Below are positions 1 through 12,840 of a stretch of DNA of 64,000 nucleotides, one piece after another. The notes beneath the pieces are model-generated. The model did no database searches and had not been told where the DNA came from. It worked only from the letters and a program-made list of their open reading frames with translations. This DNA comes from Campylorhamphus procurvoides. Lineage: Eukaryota > Chordata > Aves > Passeriformes > Dendrocolaptidae. Position 1 is the stretch's first letter, and every line of letters begins with the position of its first letter. The stretch spans positions 1 to 64,000 of the forward strand of contig WBMV01001030.1 in assembly GCA_013396655.1 (NCBI GenBank), written 5' to 3'. A program made the translations under genes and the position numbers.

Positions 1-129
1 GTAAGCTCCTAATAGACCTATAAGTTTATGGCTGGCAGTCACCCCCTTCATTCTACAAAAGCTTGATTCCTCCTATATAATCNATACTAATCCCATCCTA
101 TATCAACCCCTTAGAATTTCATTAGCTGT

Positions 130-523
130 TTAGTCTTTATTTCAAGGTAGAATTGCAGAAAAGCGCCATGAAGCCTGTACCACAAGATAAAGACAGGGAC
201 CGAAGGACCTCCAAATCTGAAGCTTTGGAAGGCCTCCAAGGACCTGACGTGCTGTGAGGAAGACGACGAAGATGAAGGAAGGGTCCTGAGACCCCAGACC
301 CAATTCCTGACAGGGTGTGCTGAGGGAGGAACGGGGCAGGACTGGGGGAAATAACAGAATGGGATTGGATGGACAGTACTATAAAATCTGTAACGAGTGT
401 CTAAAGGGGGGATTCCCATGTGAATGTATTCCTGGAGCAGGTGTTGGCTCCTTAAAGCTCCTGCTCACTTATCTCCTACTGAAGTTGCCTGAAATTTTTT
501 TCCTCGCTCCTTTAAGGCAACGA
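130..523 (+). mobile_element. LTR-like block, probable solo endogenous-retrovirus LTR
   Basis: The block is richer in GC and CpG than its flanks. It carries a TATAAAA-type promoter box near 385, followed by G/C-rich sequence and a T-rich end that closes with TTTAAGGCAACGA at 511-523. That terminus is clearly similar to the end of the LTR-like block near 22715 (AGTTGYCTT..., a T-run, C-rich bases, then TTAAGGCAAC). A shared terminal U5-like segment at two distant sites is the main support. No internal retroviral gene, primer-binding site or second LTR is seen next to it, so a solo LTR is the best reading. The left boundary is not determined. One ambiguous base lies at position 83. Confidence 0.45.
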
Positions 524-904
524 TAGCCTTGTGGGTAGGTCTGAGCTGTGCATGAGCTGTAAAGGTAGTCAGACCCAGAAAAGCTCTCCTGGATTGCTTA
601 CTCCATCTCCTCCAATTGCCTTGCTGTACCAGCTTCCCTAAATTGATTTGGTTCTGTCTTAACAGCGCATTGAGATTGATGGACGGCTGTTTCAGAAATG
701 TAGGACTCTTCTGGCTGGAAACCTCCTTGTTTCCAGTTGAAGTAATCTGTGTCACAAAATGGCACTGGTAATTATCTTTGCCAGAGGTTCCCCATTTGAT
801 ACATCCAAGGACCATATGTATATTCTCCATAGGCACATCACACATTGTGTCATCTGGTAATCAAATAGTCCATTCCCAGCTCTTTTTTCAAGGCTTCCTG
901 CCTG
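524..904. other. Unassigned sequence between the LTR-like block and the old LINE
   Basis: Nothing is recognised. It may include the decayed 3' part of the neighbouring minus-strand LINE, because that element's reading runs toward this side, but I could not match it to the CR1 3' region. A minus-strand open frame at 465-845 has no recognisable product. Confidence 0.3.
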
Positions 905-1960
905 GGGAAAAATTATGTGTCCTAAAGTGGCTGACCTCACCCTTTGGGTTATTCAAATTCATCCTATTTCTATTATTCCAGTCCTGAAACTTATCCAATT
1001 TTTTCTGTATACTGTCCTCCTCCACATTCACACTACATATTGCATTATCAGAAAATTTCATGAGCACAGTACTACTTTTTTGCCAAAGTTGTTAAAAATG
1101 TTAAATAGGATCAGTCCCTAGACACATCTTGGAAGAACTCCACTAGTAACTTCCTTTCAGCTTGGTATTTCTCCTTTCAACATGATCTTTCATTTTTTTT
1201 CCACCTCACAATTCTTCTGCTAATCCAAATTTTCTCCAATTTAATGAGCAATTTCCTATGCAGCACTGTGTCAAATGCTTTCCTGGTAACTGAGTTTTAT
1301 CTCATTCTTTTAAAAATAAAAACAAATTTTCAGGTTATTCAAATATGATCTCCTCTTGTAATTTCATTTCCATCTTTATGTCCTTATTTGTTTTCATCTA
1401 ATATGTATTTTGAAATTTCACATATTCTTGAAGCCAGATCTGTGGCTGACAAAACTTTTCACCTCTTTTACTTAAATTAGATCTGATGTTTGCTTTTTCA
1501 AGGAAGAGCTTTCATCTCTGATAAACATATTCAAAATCTTTGGTAGCAGACTTGCAGTTTCTTGAACCAGTTTTTTCATAGTTCTTCCAGGATGTGCCTC
1601 TACTGCAAGCTGACTCAGTCACATTAATCTCTTCAGAGTTTGGCGTCCACCTTAGATGTGGTTAATTTCATTTCCATTCTTATATTCCCATTAGCAACAC
1701 AGTCTTGTTTAACATTATCATCTGTGTTGAAATCTGAGCCAAAGTATTCCTCTTGGGGCCATATCTGTATTATCCTTAACTTCACCATCTTTACTGCACA
1801 GTGCTTATAATTTATTTTTTTGTTTGTTTGTGTGGCTAAAATAATCTCTATTTGATTTAACTGTGTTTGAAAAATCCAACTCAGTCTTTTGGCAATTCTT
1901 ATTTTATCCATACACCTCCTGACCTCTAAAATTTAGTTGTGTTAGCTGAACATTACTCTC
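905..1960 (-). pseudogene. Ancient CR1-family LINE fragment (reverse transcriptase region)
   Basis: Read on the minus strand, this is a decayed CR1-clade non-LTR retrotransposon ORF2 in the expected order. The linker before the RT lies near 1640-1930 (frame starting MDKIRIAKR, later NKK). The start of the RT region is near 1510-1610 (HPGRTMKKL, where active copies have a GIHPRVLKEL-like block). RT motif A reads KAFDTV at about 1264-1281. The PQG block reads VTSGV then LILFNIF, with a stop codon inside, at about 1087-1150. Motif C is degraded, FSDN where FADD is expected, near 1045-1057, followed by a tract ending QDW and MNLNNP. Stops, frameshifts and motif loss make it non-functional. The divergence is far greater than in the other CR1 copies here, so it is probably an old insertion. 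It is a LINE remnant, not a host gene. Confidence 0.75.
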
Positions 1961-4539
1961 TTTTTCCATTCTGCATAGGATGTCTACTTGTTCTGAATAA
2001 ATTATTTCTGAGCTGTGTAATCATCGAGCTAAGTCTAGATCCCTTCCCTTGATTTCAGTCAGGCCCCAGAGAAAAGTTGTACCTTTGTCATTCAGAAATT
2101 CCAGCTCACTATTAAACTCAAGTCCCTAAGTTTCCCAGTTCAGTGAACTTCATATTTGAAACTGAAAATAGTAGTTTCACTTTTAACTAGACCTACCTGA
2201 TTTTATCTTTGCACTTAATTTAAAATTAATCAAGCCAAGATCTCTTGATCTAGTACAACCAGTTCTTCTTCAGTGTCCAAAGGAATATTCCTGCATCTAA
2301 TTGAATGATCTGTATCTGGTTTAAAGTTTAATTGCTTTAAAACCTTGTCAGCTATCTGGGATATTAAAGACAGTAGCACAATTTCTGGTAATATTTCTAA
2401 CTGAGTGGAGATGCAGAAATTTCTATCCAGAAGCTGAGTTGGTATAACTGTGTTGCTCTGCTGAGACTAGTTGGGCTACACAAATTTAAGCAGACTCTTT
2501 GTCATGACAAACCAGATCAGACCCATGACAAGCACAGCACTCTTTGGTTTAAACTACAGAGCTGGCTGAGCTGTCTCATTCTCTGCAAGCTTTCACAACC
2601 CAGCAAGATGTTTTATTGCATCATTTATAAGTATTATCCCCTACAGCATCAAATGAGGATGCTTCTATCACTGCTGTTGCCATTGAAAAAGTATCTCAAG
2701 TAATTTATGGTCTTTCATTTGCTTGCAAAAGCAAGGAAGTTTCATTAAGTAGGTGGGAGAAGCTGAAGGCCCTTTTCACACTCACATGTTTTCTCTTTGT
2801 TGCTGTTTGTACAGGTGCAATGAAAAAGACTCAGAGGGCGTATTCATAAAGACAGGACTTGAGAAATGCCACTTTAAATTGTTTGAAATCAAAGGGTTTG
2901 GTAGCTCATAAACAGGGATATGTTTTTTTCCCTAGAACTGCAAATTTAAATATAAGGAGCCACCTTCATGTACAAATACATTCAACATACACATGTAACT
3001 ACCATTAATGTAGTCTGCCCTTGTGGATTGTGGGAACGGGCCATTTTCACTTACACTCACTAAGAGTTTCAATACCAAAAAAAGAACTAAAGGATTAAAA
3101 AAAAAAAAAGAAAACAGAAAAAAAAGGGATTCTCATAATCAACAAACCCATTTGTATATTGAAATAAGGATGTCAGGAAGCATGTACTCCATCCAAATTG
3201 ACCAACTTAATGCTTGCTGTAAGCTTACTTCCAGACTAGCATCTGGAAATCTTAAATGAACAGAGATAGACATAGACACTTTTACACTATGGGAAATAAC
3301 TGAAGTTGGAATAAGAAAATGTTTGTGGGACCAGATCATCAGCTGGTATAAATCAGCACAGCTCCAGTCATTCCAAAAAAGTAATGCCAGTTTATGCTAA
3401 AATACTAGCTGGCTCCTGCAGCTTTCCTTTGTGATTAATTTCAGTGCAATCACTTTCTGGAACATGCTTTTGGACCAGCCTTCCTGAAGCATTACTTTTA
3501 CAAATCTCTTGCGTGGTCTTGGACAGCTGCCTGTAGCACACCCTTCTCTATTAGGTCTGCTTTTCTCCAAACAGAAAGCTCATGGTTTGGGATATTTCTG
3601 AAATTATATCTTAAAAATTAGACTAAACCCAAATTTTTTCTGAGCAGTTACTTTATATATATCACTCTTGTCTTGAGGAATGTAACCCTGTCCTCTCTCA
3701 CAGAAGATGCTTACTGAGAAACCAGTCTAAGGGTGTGCTTCATAGCCATCATGCAGCTCCCCAGCTACTTCATGCAGTCAAGGCTGGCACAGTTTGTTTT
3801 ATAATATATTTACCACAGAAAAAAGGGCAAATTACCTAAAGTACTGCCTGTTACTTCATTACAATTAAGCAGTCCTAGAAAAACACAGACACTTGTGAGT
3901 GTTTGCACTCCCTACTTCCCCAGCTCTCTCTTCTCTTCCTCCCCAGTGCCAACCAGAACCCATGAACAAATGAAGAAATGTAGGGAACCTATCTGTACAA
4001 GGTCATGACTTATTTCAAGGCCATGATAACTCTTAGAATATTCTCCAACAGCATCTCTTAGGTGAGTCTGGCATCACTCCTGCAGGAAGGAGAGCTCACA
4101 AAAATGTTCAGGACTGCAGCCTGATGTCAGATGGCAACAGTTCAGTTATCCTTGGTCGCCCACAGACAGCTCCTATTCCCCATTACAGGGAATCCACAAA
4201 TGTTCAAAGGCACACGGGACTTGCTAAGAGTCCTTAAGTGTCGTCAGAGACACATTTCCTTCAGGGCACTGGACTAGATGCAGATATGTAGTCTTCTGCT
4301 TATGAGAAACTGAGCTGCTGCGATGTTGAGGCAACACCTTAAGAAATGAACCAAAAGGGTACTTCAACACACACCTACTACCAATGTGATTTTCAGCACT
4401 CAGAGAGACACAGAAGATTATTCTTTCAGCGTTACGCACACTTCTTCTGTGACAACAACTTGCAGAATGACTTTTTCTGGCTGCTTTGGGTTTGTGTTTC
4501 CAGGTCCTGATTTGCAGAAATATTAAGAACTCATATGGA
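1961..4539. other. AT-rich single-copy-looking sequence, no gene found
   Basis: No exon, RNA gene or recognisable repeat was found. There is an A-rich patch at 3076-3126 with a run of 13 A at 3097-3109. The short open frames on both strands have no recognisable similarity and no coherent splice context. Some sequence next to 1960 could be an unrecognised 5' continuation of the old LINE. Confidence 0.4.
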
Positions 4540-4687
4540 AATCTCCATCTGGAGATACTCCAGATTTGACTAGATATGACCCTGAAAGACCTGATCTGAT
4601 TTCAGAGTTGGGTATAACTTCAAAATTGGCCCTGCTTTAAGCAGGGGGGTGGATCAGATGGTGCCTTCTAACCAGAACTATTCTCAG
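4540..4687 (+). mobile_element. CR1 LINE 3'-end fragment
   Basis: The stretch follows the last ~150 bases of CR1. It has a GGAGATACTCCAGA block (the end of ORF2 in CR1), then CCCTGCTTTAAGCAGGGGGG, GGATCAGATG, and a degenerate CCTTCTAACCAGAACTATTCT that corresponds to the conserved CCCTTCCAACC...ATTCT terminus. No RT motif is retained. It is a short 5'-truncated copy, typical for birds. No target-site duplication is evident, and CR1 usually makes none. Confidence 0.75.
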
Positions 4688-7600
4688 ACTTCAAGCTGCC
4701 ATTGCAGTCACTATGAGCTCTGCCTTGAACAGACGTGAGCTCCAAAAATTCAGAGATTTTCTGCTCGGCACCCAAAATTGTTTGGAACTTTTTAAAATAT
4801 TATGTTTAAACACTGCATTTATAAAATGGACCAAATAATGCCAACACAATTCACAGGCAGGGGTTAAAGTTTCCTTATGAATCTCTCAGCTATTAATTTA
4901 TACACATTAGAAAAGACTCTGAGGAAACCAGAAATTTACTACTGAGATCAGGGCTGGTATAATGCAAAGGGACAGAGCTCTTCATGGAACTTTGATGCTC
5001 AAACACCAGGCTGAAAAGTCATTTGTTAAGCCCTGTGTGTTCATTGTTGCTTCTTTGAAACATGGCTTCTGTGCAGAATAGAGTTTGTCTTTGTGTAATA
5101 AAAACGTGTAGCAGGCTTTCATTTTTAGTCTGTGCTCATTAACACTTATCTTCTGAAAACCAAGTTTTGACAGGCCATTCCAATCCACTACATACAATTT
5201 TACATCAATATTGAAATAGACCTTTTTTTGGTATTGCTCTTTGGTCAAAATTAAACTTTTAGGTTATGAAAATGGAGATCTGGAAGCTTCCAAATACAGC
5301 AGATGCCTTGAGTTTGAGTCTGTCAGTGCCTAGTATTGACAGGATACTATGAACGCAGAAGAAGATGCTGTGGTGTGTAGACACACACATCTATCTGGGC
5401 GAAATCTACTTCACCCAGCAGTAAATCAGATTAGGAAGTCTATTGAAGTAACTGAGATTTCATTTAACACATTTCTCATGGGTAACTACTAACAGTGATA
5501 GCAGAAACAAGCCATTAAGACTAAAAATGGAAAGCATTCCTATTATGAGTTTTGCTCGAAGCTCAAAAATGAAAATGCTGTGAGAACAAAGGAATGGGAG
5601 CCTAGTGAAAACATCCCTCTTTGCCTCTCTTTCTAAAATTCTATGCTGAGAAGCAGCACTTGCTTTGTCCAATACACAGAAATCTTTGTGTTTGACAGAT
5701 AGGAGATAACAAGTATACCAAGCATCCAGCATTCCAGTACTTATGAGGGTTGATGATTGAAATTACAAAGTTTGAAGAATTTAGCACTTAGCCAAAAAAA
5801 AAAACCCAGGCTTTGCCCCCCCACACCTCGATAATAAGTTTAGAAAACTTGAAAAAAGAAATATTTTCCCCTGTAATACAGTATATAAACAACATCTACG
5901 TTTTTGAATGAGTTCAAAATTCATTGCATGAATAAAATACATATTTCTCTGGCATTCAGACTGACTGTGATATAACTGCTAAATGTATTGCAAACTCTGT
6001 AACTAATATCTGACTTTAATAAACATGACTACAGAAAACTTTTTGAGGTCTTTCGGTATGCTAATATTCATAATACTCATAATCTTTTAATAATAGAAAT
6101 ATATTATCAGATATGGATTTTGCTCTTTTTTAGCTTACAATGGGCCCCAATCTTATTTATGCATCTTCTGTAGAAGAAAGTAGCATCAATGTAAGAGTGG
6201 TATGACATGCATCCCCAAAGAGTGAGGGGCCCACAGGGCGCTGTGCTCCACATTAGCCTTGCCAGGCTTCCAGGGTAAAGAGAGAACAGTGCATCACAGG
6301 TACATCAGCCAACACTTTTTAGCAACTAATCCTTTCAGATGCTTTATTTCAGCTGGCTTAATTTGTATTGCACTGCACCAGCTTGCAGAAATTTGGAGGA
6401 CTAGCATGATCAATTCTGTGCAAATTCTTAGAGCCTGTCTCAGTCCACATGCTAAAAAGTTAAATCCCTTCACCATGATCACTATCGAATTGATTCATTC
6501 CTGTCTTGCTTGATTGCATTGCCATTTTAACTCTATATCAGACATAATAGCTAAGAAGATGTGATCAAATTATTTTAACCAGCACCAGTTTCTTTGGTTG
6601 TCAACCTTGACTACAAAAACAGTGGCAGTCAAAGCCATAAAAACCTATACTGGTTTTTATGAACAGGAAGAGCTGCTGAATTTGGCATCATCTCACAATA
6701 AACACTTGAGTGAGAGATCGGATACCTTAAGCCCAAATAAATATTGTTTGCAAACAATAAGCAACACTAAAAGCAAAAGTTTTAGCTATCTATATATAGT
6801 TCTTTAATCCAGGTGGGATTTAAACCAATATTTAATTTTGACATATATTACCACAAAGTGATTGTGAGTGTCTTACAGATTTTAACAATGTTTATATAAA
6901 AACCATGAAATGCAAGATGAAGAACTTGATAATTACATATCACTTTTAAAGATACAAGTGAATTCTTTAAGACTTTCAAATCAAAGTCATAAGAGATTAC
7001 AGCTTTATATGTGATCAAAATAGAGATTTGTGGAATATGATTTTTTTATGGCTTGTAGATCTATTTTAAAATATTTTTTAAAATAAAATATCCCATGATT
7101 AGCCCTTTTTCAATTACTGCATCACACAGTGTTTTTTACAGAGTCTAATTATATCTTAGATTAAAATTCAAAACACCTGCTCTTGTGGATCACACTAATT
7201 TCAGCCTTGAGTATTTTGATACAAAGAGCTATAATCAGTGAGAACCAAATGATTTCCTATTCTCTGTACCACACCTTCTCAACTGAGTACAGCCAGAGAT
7301 CTCCAGTTCCTTCTTATTTTTTGTGTTATGATTATTACATCTTTTATTTAAAGATGTCTATCTAATGCTGAAATATGTAGTATTATTACTTTTACTTAAA
7401 TCTGAAGGGATATTTAAGAAATATGTTAACTTTTAAAATAAGAGTAATTTTGATTTTAAACAGCAGATGAATAGTGTAGCTTACTTCTGTTCGTTGCCCT
7501 TTTCATTTCAGTGTAGCTAATATAAATACTTTGTTCCTGGCTTTTAAGAAAACTGGTCTTTAAAAACCCTGTAATTTGAGTTCAGGGATTTAAGTGGGAA

Positions 7601-9267
7601 CACATACTTACTTGTAAGATAGTTTTTGATGTGCTTGGTTCTCTATTATTATTCATGTACTTTTCCACACTTTAGGGGTGTGATTCAAAGTTGATGAAGT
7701 CAGTGGGAAGACGCACAGGTTTCCCTGAACTTTGGGTCATGCTCTAAATATTATATGAAGAAAAGGAACAGTTGAAATGTCCATCCAGATTCTATCCCAG
7801 TGAAATAGGGACATCTTTAACAGTACTTATTTTTTGATGAGCATAAGATGGGATCTGACTCTGCTCAGCTACACTGGTTTAAGCCAATAGGACAACACCA
7901 CAGAACACAATGGGACAAGGAAGAGCCATGGTAGGGCACTGAATGAGGCCTGTCACAGCCCTCAGAGGCCCTCCAGAGCACTTTAGTTACTCTGAATTTT
8001 ATGCAATGGTCTACTTTCTGATGTGGGGGTGCGCCAGCAGTTATGTGCCAGAGCTGCTTATTTTGTTCCTCCCCCATGGTGTGCTGGAACTTGCCACGTT
8101 GCTCTACTGCAATGGGCAGGTTTCTGAAGGCCCATGAAAAGCCACCTGGCTCTTTCTCCAGAGTATATTAATGCAATGAAAATAGAATAAATGCATGTCA
8201 CATCTGAGTTAGAATAATTTTTTCAGAAATTCACCATTTTTATACCCTATGTTCCTCACTGGGATTAATTAGCTGTTACTGTATTTATTGATATTTTTCT
8301 TCTATTTTCCATGTCATGCATTGGAGAGGTAGGAAAAGTTTTTTGTGGAAAAATCCATTCCCTCCACATGATAAAATGCCATATGCCTCTGGCATGGTCC
8401 AAACCCTTCTACTTTTCCCTAAACGCTCAAAAAAATTTGTGCCTGAGGTTTGTACACTGAGCTTTCCATCACTTGCAGATAGTGGTTCTGTTTTAAGATA
8501 AACAGTAACATGCGCCAGATCTAGTAGGATCTCACAGACCAGCCTAGTAGTTCTGGTTGACCATAAGGTTTTTGCTCCTTTCAGTGTCTTCCAGTAGTAC
8601 TTTCAGCTCTGATCAGATGCACATAGCCAGCTCAGCTCTGTGACTGCTGGGGGAGGAGACCTACCCTGAAGGGGCAAGAAGCATGTGGGAGCCATGTGGC
8701 GGCAATGAGACAGCTCTGCAGCATTGGCTCTGCATTCCCCTGACTCTGAGAGCATCTCATCAGCTCACAGCACTGTGCCCCAGTTAATAAGCTGGTCTTA
8801 TGGAGAGTAAGTTTGGGTCAAGGATCAGTTTTGTTTTCTGCTGTGCAGAGTTTCCAGTCTTGCAGGAATCTCAGGACAGTTGAAACTGGCTGGTACCTCT
8901 CTGCTAGCCTGCAGTCCTCTGTAGTGCAGAGTCCAGCAGCCACTAGCACTGAGAAACACAGAAGGAGAAAAATCATTATCATCAGTGTCACTAAGAACAA
9001 AACAAAAAATGTCAATTTTTTTCATCGGACCCAGGGCCTTGTTTCATAAAGTCTCCCCTCTCTGCATGGTAGATTCATGACACCTGATGTCTGCCTAAAG
9101 GAGCTGTAGGGCTGAGTAACCCTGCTGAAATTTAAGCCGATGATTCCAGACAGTCTAGGTGTCTCAAACATGGTGCTTACACAACTAAACTACTTCTTCA
9201 GTTTTATTTAGCTGTGGCTACTGCTATCAAAATAAACCACATGTTGCAAATCTATTCATTATGGGTT
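4688..9267. other. AT-rich sequence without a recognisable gene
   Basis: Mostly AT-rich with scattered homopolymers, for example 11 A at 5794-5804 followed closely by 7 C at 5816-5822. Part of 7860-8150 and 8580-8780 is somewhat richer in GC but matches no repeat or coding family I know. The open frames here are below 90 codons. Confidence 0.4.
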
Positions 9268-10322
9268 TGTGGTGGGTTGACCATGGCTGGAAGCCAGGTA
9301 CCCACCAAAATTCACTTCATTACTCTCCTCTGCAACTGAACAGGGAAGGGAAAATAGAACAAAAGGCTCATGGGTCAAAATAATGACAAGGAGAGATCAC
9401 TGACCAGTTACCATCATGGGCAAAAAAGGCTGGACTTCAGAAAATTAATTTAATTATTTACCAACCAAATCAGAGAAGGGCAATGAGAAGCAAATCAATT
9501 TAAAAACCCCACAGATCTTAAAACACCTTCCCCCCACCCCTTTTGCCCAGAAGAAACTTCACTCCCACATTCCCTCACTTCTCCTCCCCAGTGGCTCAGG
9601 TGGATGGGGAGTGGGGACTGTGGTCGGTTCATCACATGCTCTCTCTGTAGCCCCTTCCTCCTAAGGGGCAGGACTCTTCACACTCTGCTCCTGCTCCAGT
9701 GTGGGATCCCTCCCATGGGAGACAATGTTCCATGAACTTTTCCAACGTGAGTCTTTCCCACAGACTGCAGTTCTTCATGAACTGCTTCAGGATGAGTCCT
9801 TCAGGAACAGACTGCTCTAGCATAGATCCCCCGTAGGGTCTCAAATCCTGCCATCAAACTTGTTCCACCATGGGCTTCCTGTGGGGTCATAGCCACAGAC
9901 ATCCACCTGCTCTGCTGTGGGGTCCTCCACAGGCTGCAGATGAATATCTGCTCCACTATGGACCTCCATGGGCAGCAGGGGGACAGGCTGCCTCACCATG
10001 GTCTGCACCATGAGTTGCAGGGGAATCTCTGCTCAGGTGACTGGAAACCCTCTCCTCCCCCCCTTCTTGATGAAGAGCTGTTCCGCTCGCATATTTTCAT
10101 TCCTCTCTCAAGCTGCTGCTGCCATTGTGCTGCAGCTTTTCCCCCTTCCTAAATCTTTTAACCCAGCAGCATTACCACTGTTGCTGATGGGCTCAGTCTT
10201 GGCTAGTGGCAGGTTCGTCTCAGAGTTGGTGGCATCAGCTGTGTTGGATACAAGGGAAGCTTCTAGAAAATTCTCACAAAAACCACCTCTGTACCAAAAC
10301 CTGTTTATGCAAACCTAATGCA
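9268..10322 (-). mobile_element. Solo LTR of an avian ERVL-type endogenous retrovirus
   Basis: The plus strand begins TGTGGTGGGTTGACC and ends CCTAATGCA, so the element has TG...CA termini. It is flanked by GGGTT (9263-9267) and GAGTT (10323-10327), a near-perfect 5-bp target duplication. The sequence is the long (~1 kb) LTR that is abundant in bird genomes. I infer the minus strand as sense: read that way, a weak TTAAAAGATTTA promoter-like box (near 10150-10165) comes first and an A/T-rich AATAATTAAATTAA polyadenylation-like region (near 9445-9460) comes late. The middle (about 9690-10030) is a series of imperfect 45-60 bp units, each with a small palindrome such as GTGGGGTCCTCCAC. A minus-strand frame at 9632-9844 runs through them and shows 15-residue repeats. 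No gag, pol or partner LTR is adjacent, so recombination to a solo LTR is the likely history. Confidence 0.85.
9690..10030 (-). repeat. Tandem imperfect palindromic units inside the LTR
   Basis: Successive units each contain a short self-complementary core around a GGGNCC centre (for example TGGGATCCCTCCCA, GTGGGGTCCTCCAC) separated by CTGCTCCA- or CTGCAG-like linkers. In minus-strand translation, two neighbouring units align at 15-residue spacing (LKQFMKNCSLWE and LEKFMEHCLPWE), that is a 45-bp period. The array belongs to the LTR and is not an independent satellite. Confidence 0.65.
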
Positions 10323-12417
10323 GAGTTTATGCTTCATTTGATGAGAAAGGCTCTTTTAAAGAAAGACAAAACCTTGTGGTAGTCAGACTGCCTTGATTTT
10401 TTAGCTGCACAGCTTAAAAAACACCAATTTTTTTTCCATAGTAGAAATTAAAATGGAACGGATATTTATTATTTGGAATTCACCACCATAATGAAAGTCT
10501 GCTTGTCACCTATTAAGTGGAAACATTAGTAAGTTAAAAAGATAACATAGATGTTAGTCAAATGAATAAATAAATCAAGGCTTGCACAAGCAGTAAGTGT
10601 CTTCCATCTGACTGGAGTCCTTAGAGAGCAATACTGTGGCATTTTCCAGAATGAAATTGCATTATTATAAGAGCTTTAAATTAAGCTCCTACCTGTGACC
10701 TTTAAACACGGTGATTGCCATTATGCCTGCTGAGGGTTGTGGAGGGTTTGGAAACCCTGTGCTAGATTGATGGGTTTTAATACGTAATCAAGTATAGGTT
10801 CATTTAGCACAGTTGTTGAACTGAGGGCCTAACACCAGGTTATCACAGGGAGCACCCTCTCTTCTCTTCCAGACAAATCAGTGTTAGCAGTGGGAGGCAG
10901 GGTTGTTCGTGCTATGGAAAACAACACAGTGTCTTCCTGATAGGGCTGGAAGAAGATGTGGAGTTTAAGAGTCATGTGTCTTCTTTAGAGAGTGATCAGG
11001 AATAAAATTTTCCCCCCACAGTCAGAGGGAACCTCATGTCAACAAAGAAAACATCTGATGTATAGCTTTGGTCTCAAAGTATTTTTTGGGGTACAAGCCA
11101 AAGAAAAAAAACATCCAAAATACAGTTAAAGGCAAAAATGTTGTGGACATATATTCACTTAGTTCAGGTAAAACCTCATACAATGTATACTTATAAAAAA
11201 AACACATGCTAAAAAATCAAATCCTTAAACAAGTGCATAGAGATAAGAAAAAATGTTTTCTTGCTCTCCATAGCATTTTATTCTCAAATTACCTGTTGTA
11301 TTACTGACATTTATATATCTATCTTATACACTTTCATATACCTATCTTATGTGTTATAGAATTATCTTCAAGTGTGAGTAAAGGAAGCACTTTGGGGAAA
11401 TAAACAAGGTCCTGTTGCACTGAATGCTTATGAGAAGCCCATTCTGCAAATGTTAATTCTCATCACAGAAACCAAAGCTTTAGGTGAATATGAGGAACAG
11501 GTTGAAGAGGGGCTGACTTGCCTCATGCAAGTCCCAACTCTCCTAGAGGGCCAGAAAGGAGAGACAAGATCCTGATTTGTCTGACTCCCCAAAGCAAAGT
11601 TAGAGTAAGTCAAGGCTAAAATAAACTATTTGGTACTATCTGTACTGAAAGCAAACAACACAGACTGTAGGGCCTCTTTCTGGCAAGCAGATAGCTGGCA
11701 TTTCTCTGGAGTATCCGACTCTCCAGGGTTGCTGCCACTTGAGCTCTGATGCAGGAATCACAGCTGTGGGCTTAGCTTCATGCCTGAAGACTTCCCCCCG
11801 CCCAACTCTGCCAGTGCCCCTGACCAGTCTTAGACTTGGAATGACCCAGTCCGTGCTGTCAGGTTTGCTCATCAAACACAAGTCTAGCCTGATCTCACAG
11901 GGTATTAAATACACCAAAACCTTTATTGATACCTTACACAAACACGTGCTGTGTCACAGGCTGAAATTTGAGCAGACAAGACGTGGTGTGGCAGTTGGTT
12001 TTAGTGTACATGTGACAGGTTTTCAAGCGGCATAAACAGGACAAATACACTCTGCTGATAATATTGTGCAGTATTGTATCAATAATAATTATTGTACATT
12101 TTGTTATTAACTCAATTTCTAACCAGTCAATCAAGTAAAAGTAGCTAAATCCAGAAGCATCACTTTTGTATTTAACACTATATTATGCCAAAAATTTCAA
12201 GACATTCACTGAGTGTTTGTGCTTAAAAAAAAATGGGTTCCAAATTCAGGTGGCCTACCGTCCCAAGTAGGTTCTCCTTCCTACTTATCCAAGCATCTTT
12301 GAAGACTGAAAACCCACCAGTAAAAAAAAAAAATGTGGAATTTAGACTCTGTGAAGCTGGACTTGTGTGAAGAATGCAGACATAAGAAACAAAAATATTG
12401 ATAGGTTAAGTTATATT
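10323..12417. other. AT-rich sequence without a recognisable gene
   Basis: No exon or repeat is recognised. At 11739-12035 and 11636-11941 there are overlapping open frames of about 100 codons on opposite strands. Neither shows a domain, signal or splice structure, so I treat both as chance frames. Confidence 0.4.
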
Positions 12418-12840
12418 TGTCAAGGGTCACTTCATCATAAATGAAGATCTGGTTGGTCGAGCAGGATCCTCTTTCCTAAACCCTTTCTGGCTGAGCCTGA
12501 TCCTCTGGTTGTCCTGTACATGCCACATGATAGCACTGAAGATGATCTTCTCCATGACCTTCGCTGTCACTGAGGCTGGGCTGACAGACTGTAGTTCTCT
12601 GGATCATCCTTACAACCCCTCTTATAGATGGGCATCACATTTGCCAACTTCCAGTGACCTGAGACCTCCCCGGTCGATCAGAACTGCTGGTGAATGATTG
12701 AAAGTGGCCCAGTGAGCTGTCCTGCCATCTCCCTCAGTACCCTTGGGTGAATCCAACCCAGCCCTATGGACTTGTATGGGTCTAGGCCACATAGGTATCT
12801 GACCAGCTAGCTGACTGCTAGAAGATTGCAATATACTAGG
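12418..12840 (-). pseudogene. CR1 LINE fragment, N-terminal reverse transcriptase region
   Basis: On the minus strand the sequence follows CR1 ORF2 at the start of the RT domain. A block matching CAAGTCCATAGGGC then GGATTCACCCAAGGGTACTG corresponds to KSMGPDGIHPRVL in CR1. It is followed by CACCAGCAGTTCTGATCGACC, GGAAGTTGGCAAATGTGATG, AACTACAGTCTGTCAGCC, AAGGTCATGGAGAAGATCATC and GACCAACCAGATCTTCA, ending near 12424 just before motif A (the FDTV region). Several frame changes and the absence of motifs A and C make it dead. It matches CR1 more closely than the 905-1960 copy does and is therefore probably younger. It is truncated at both ends. Confidence 0.85.
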
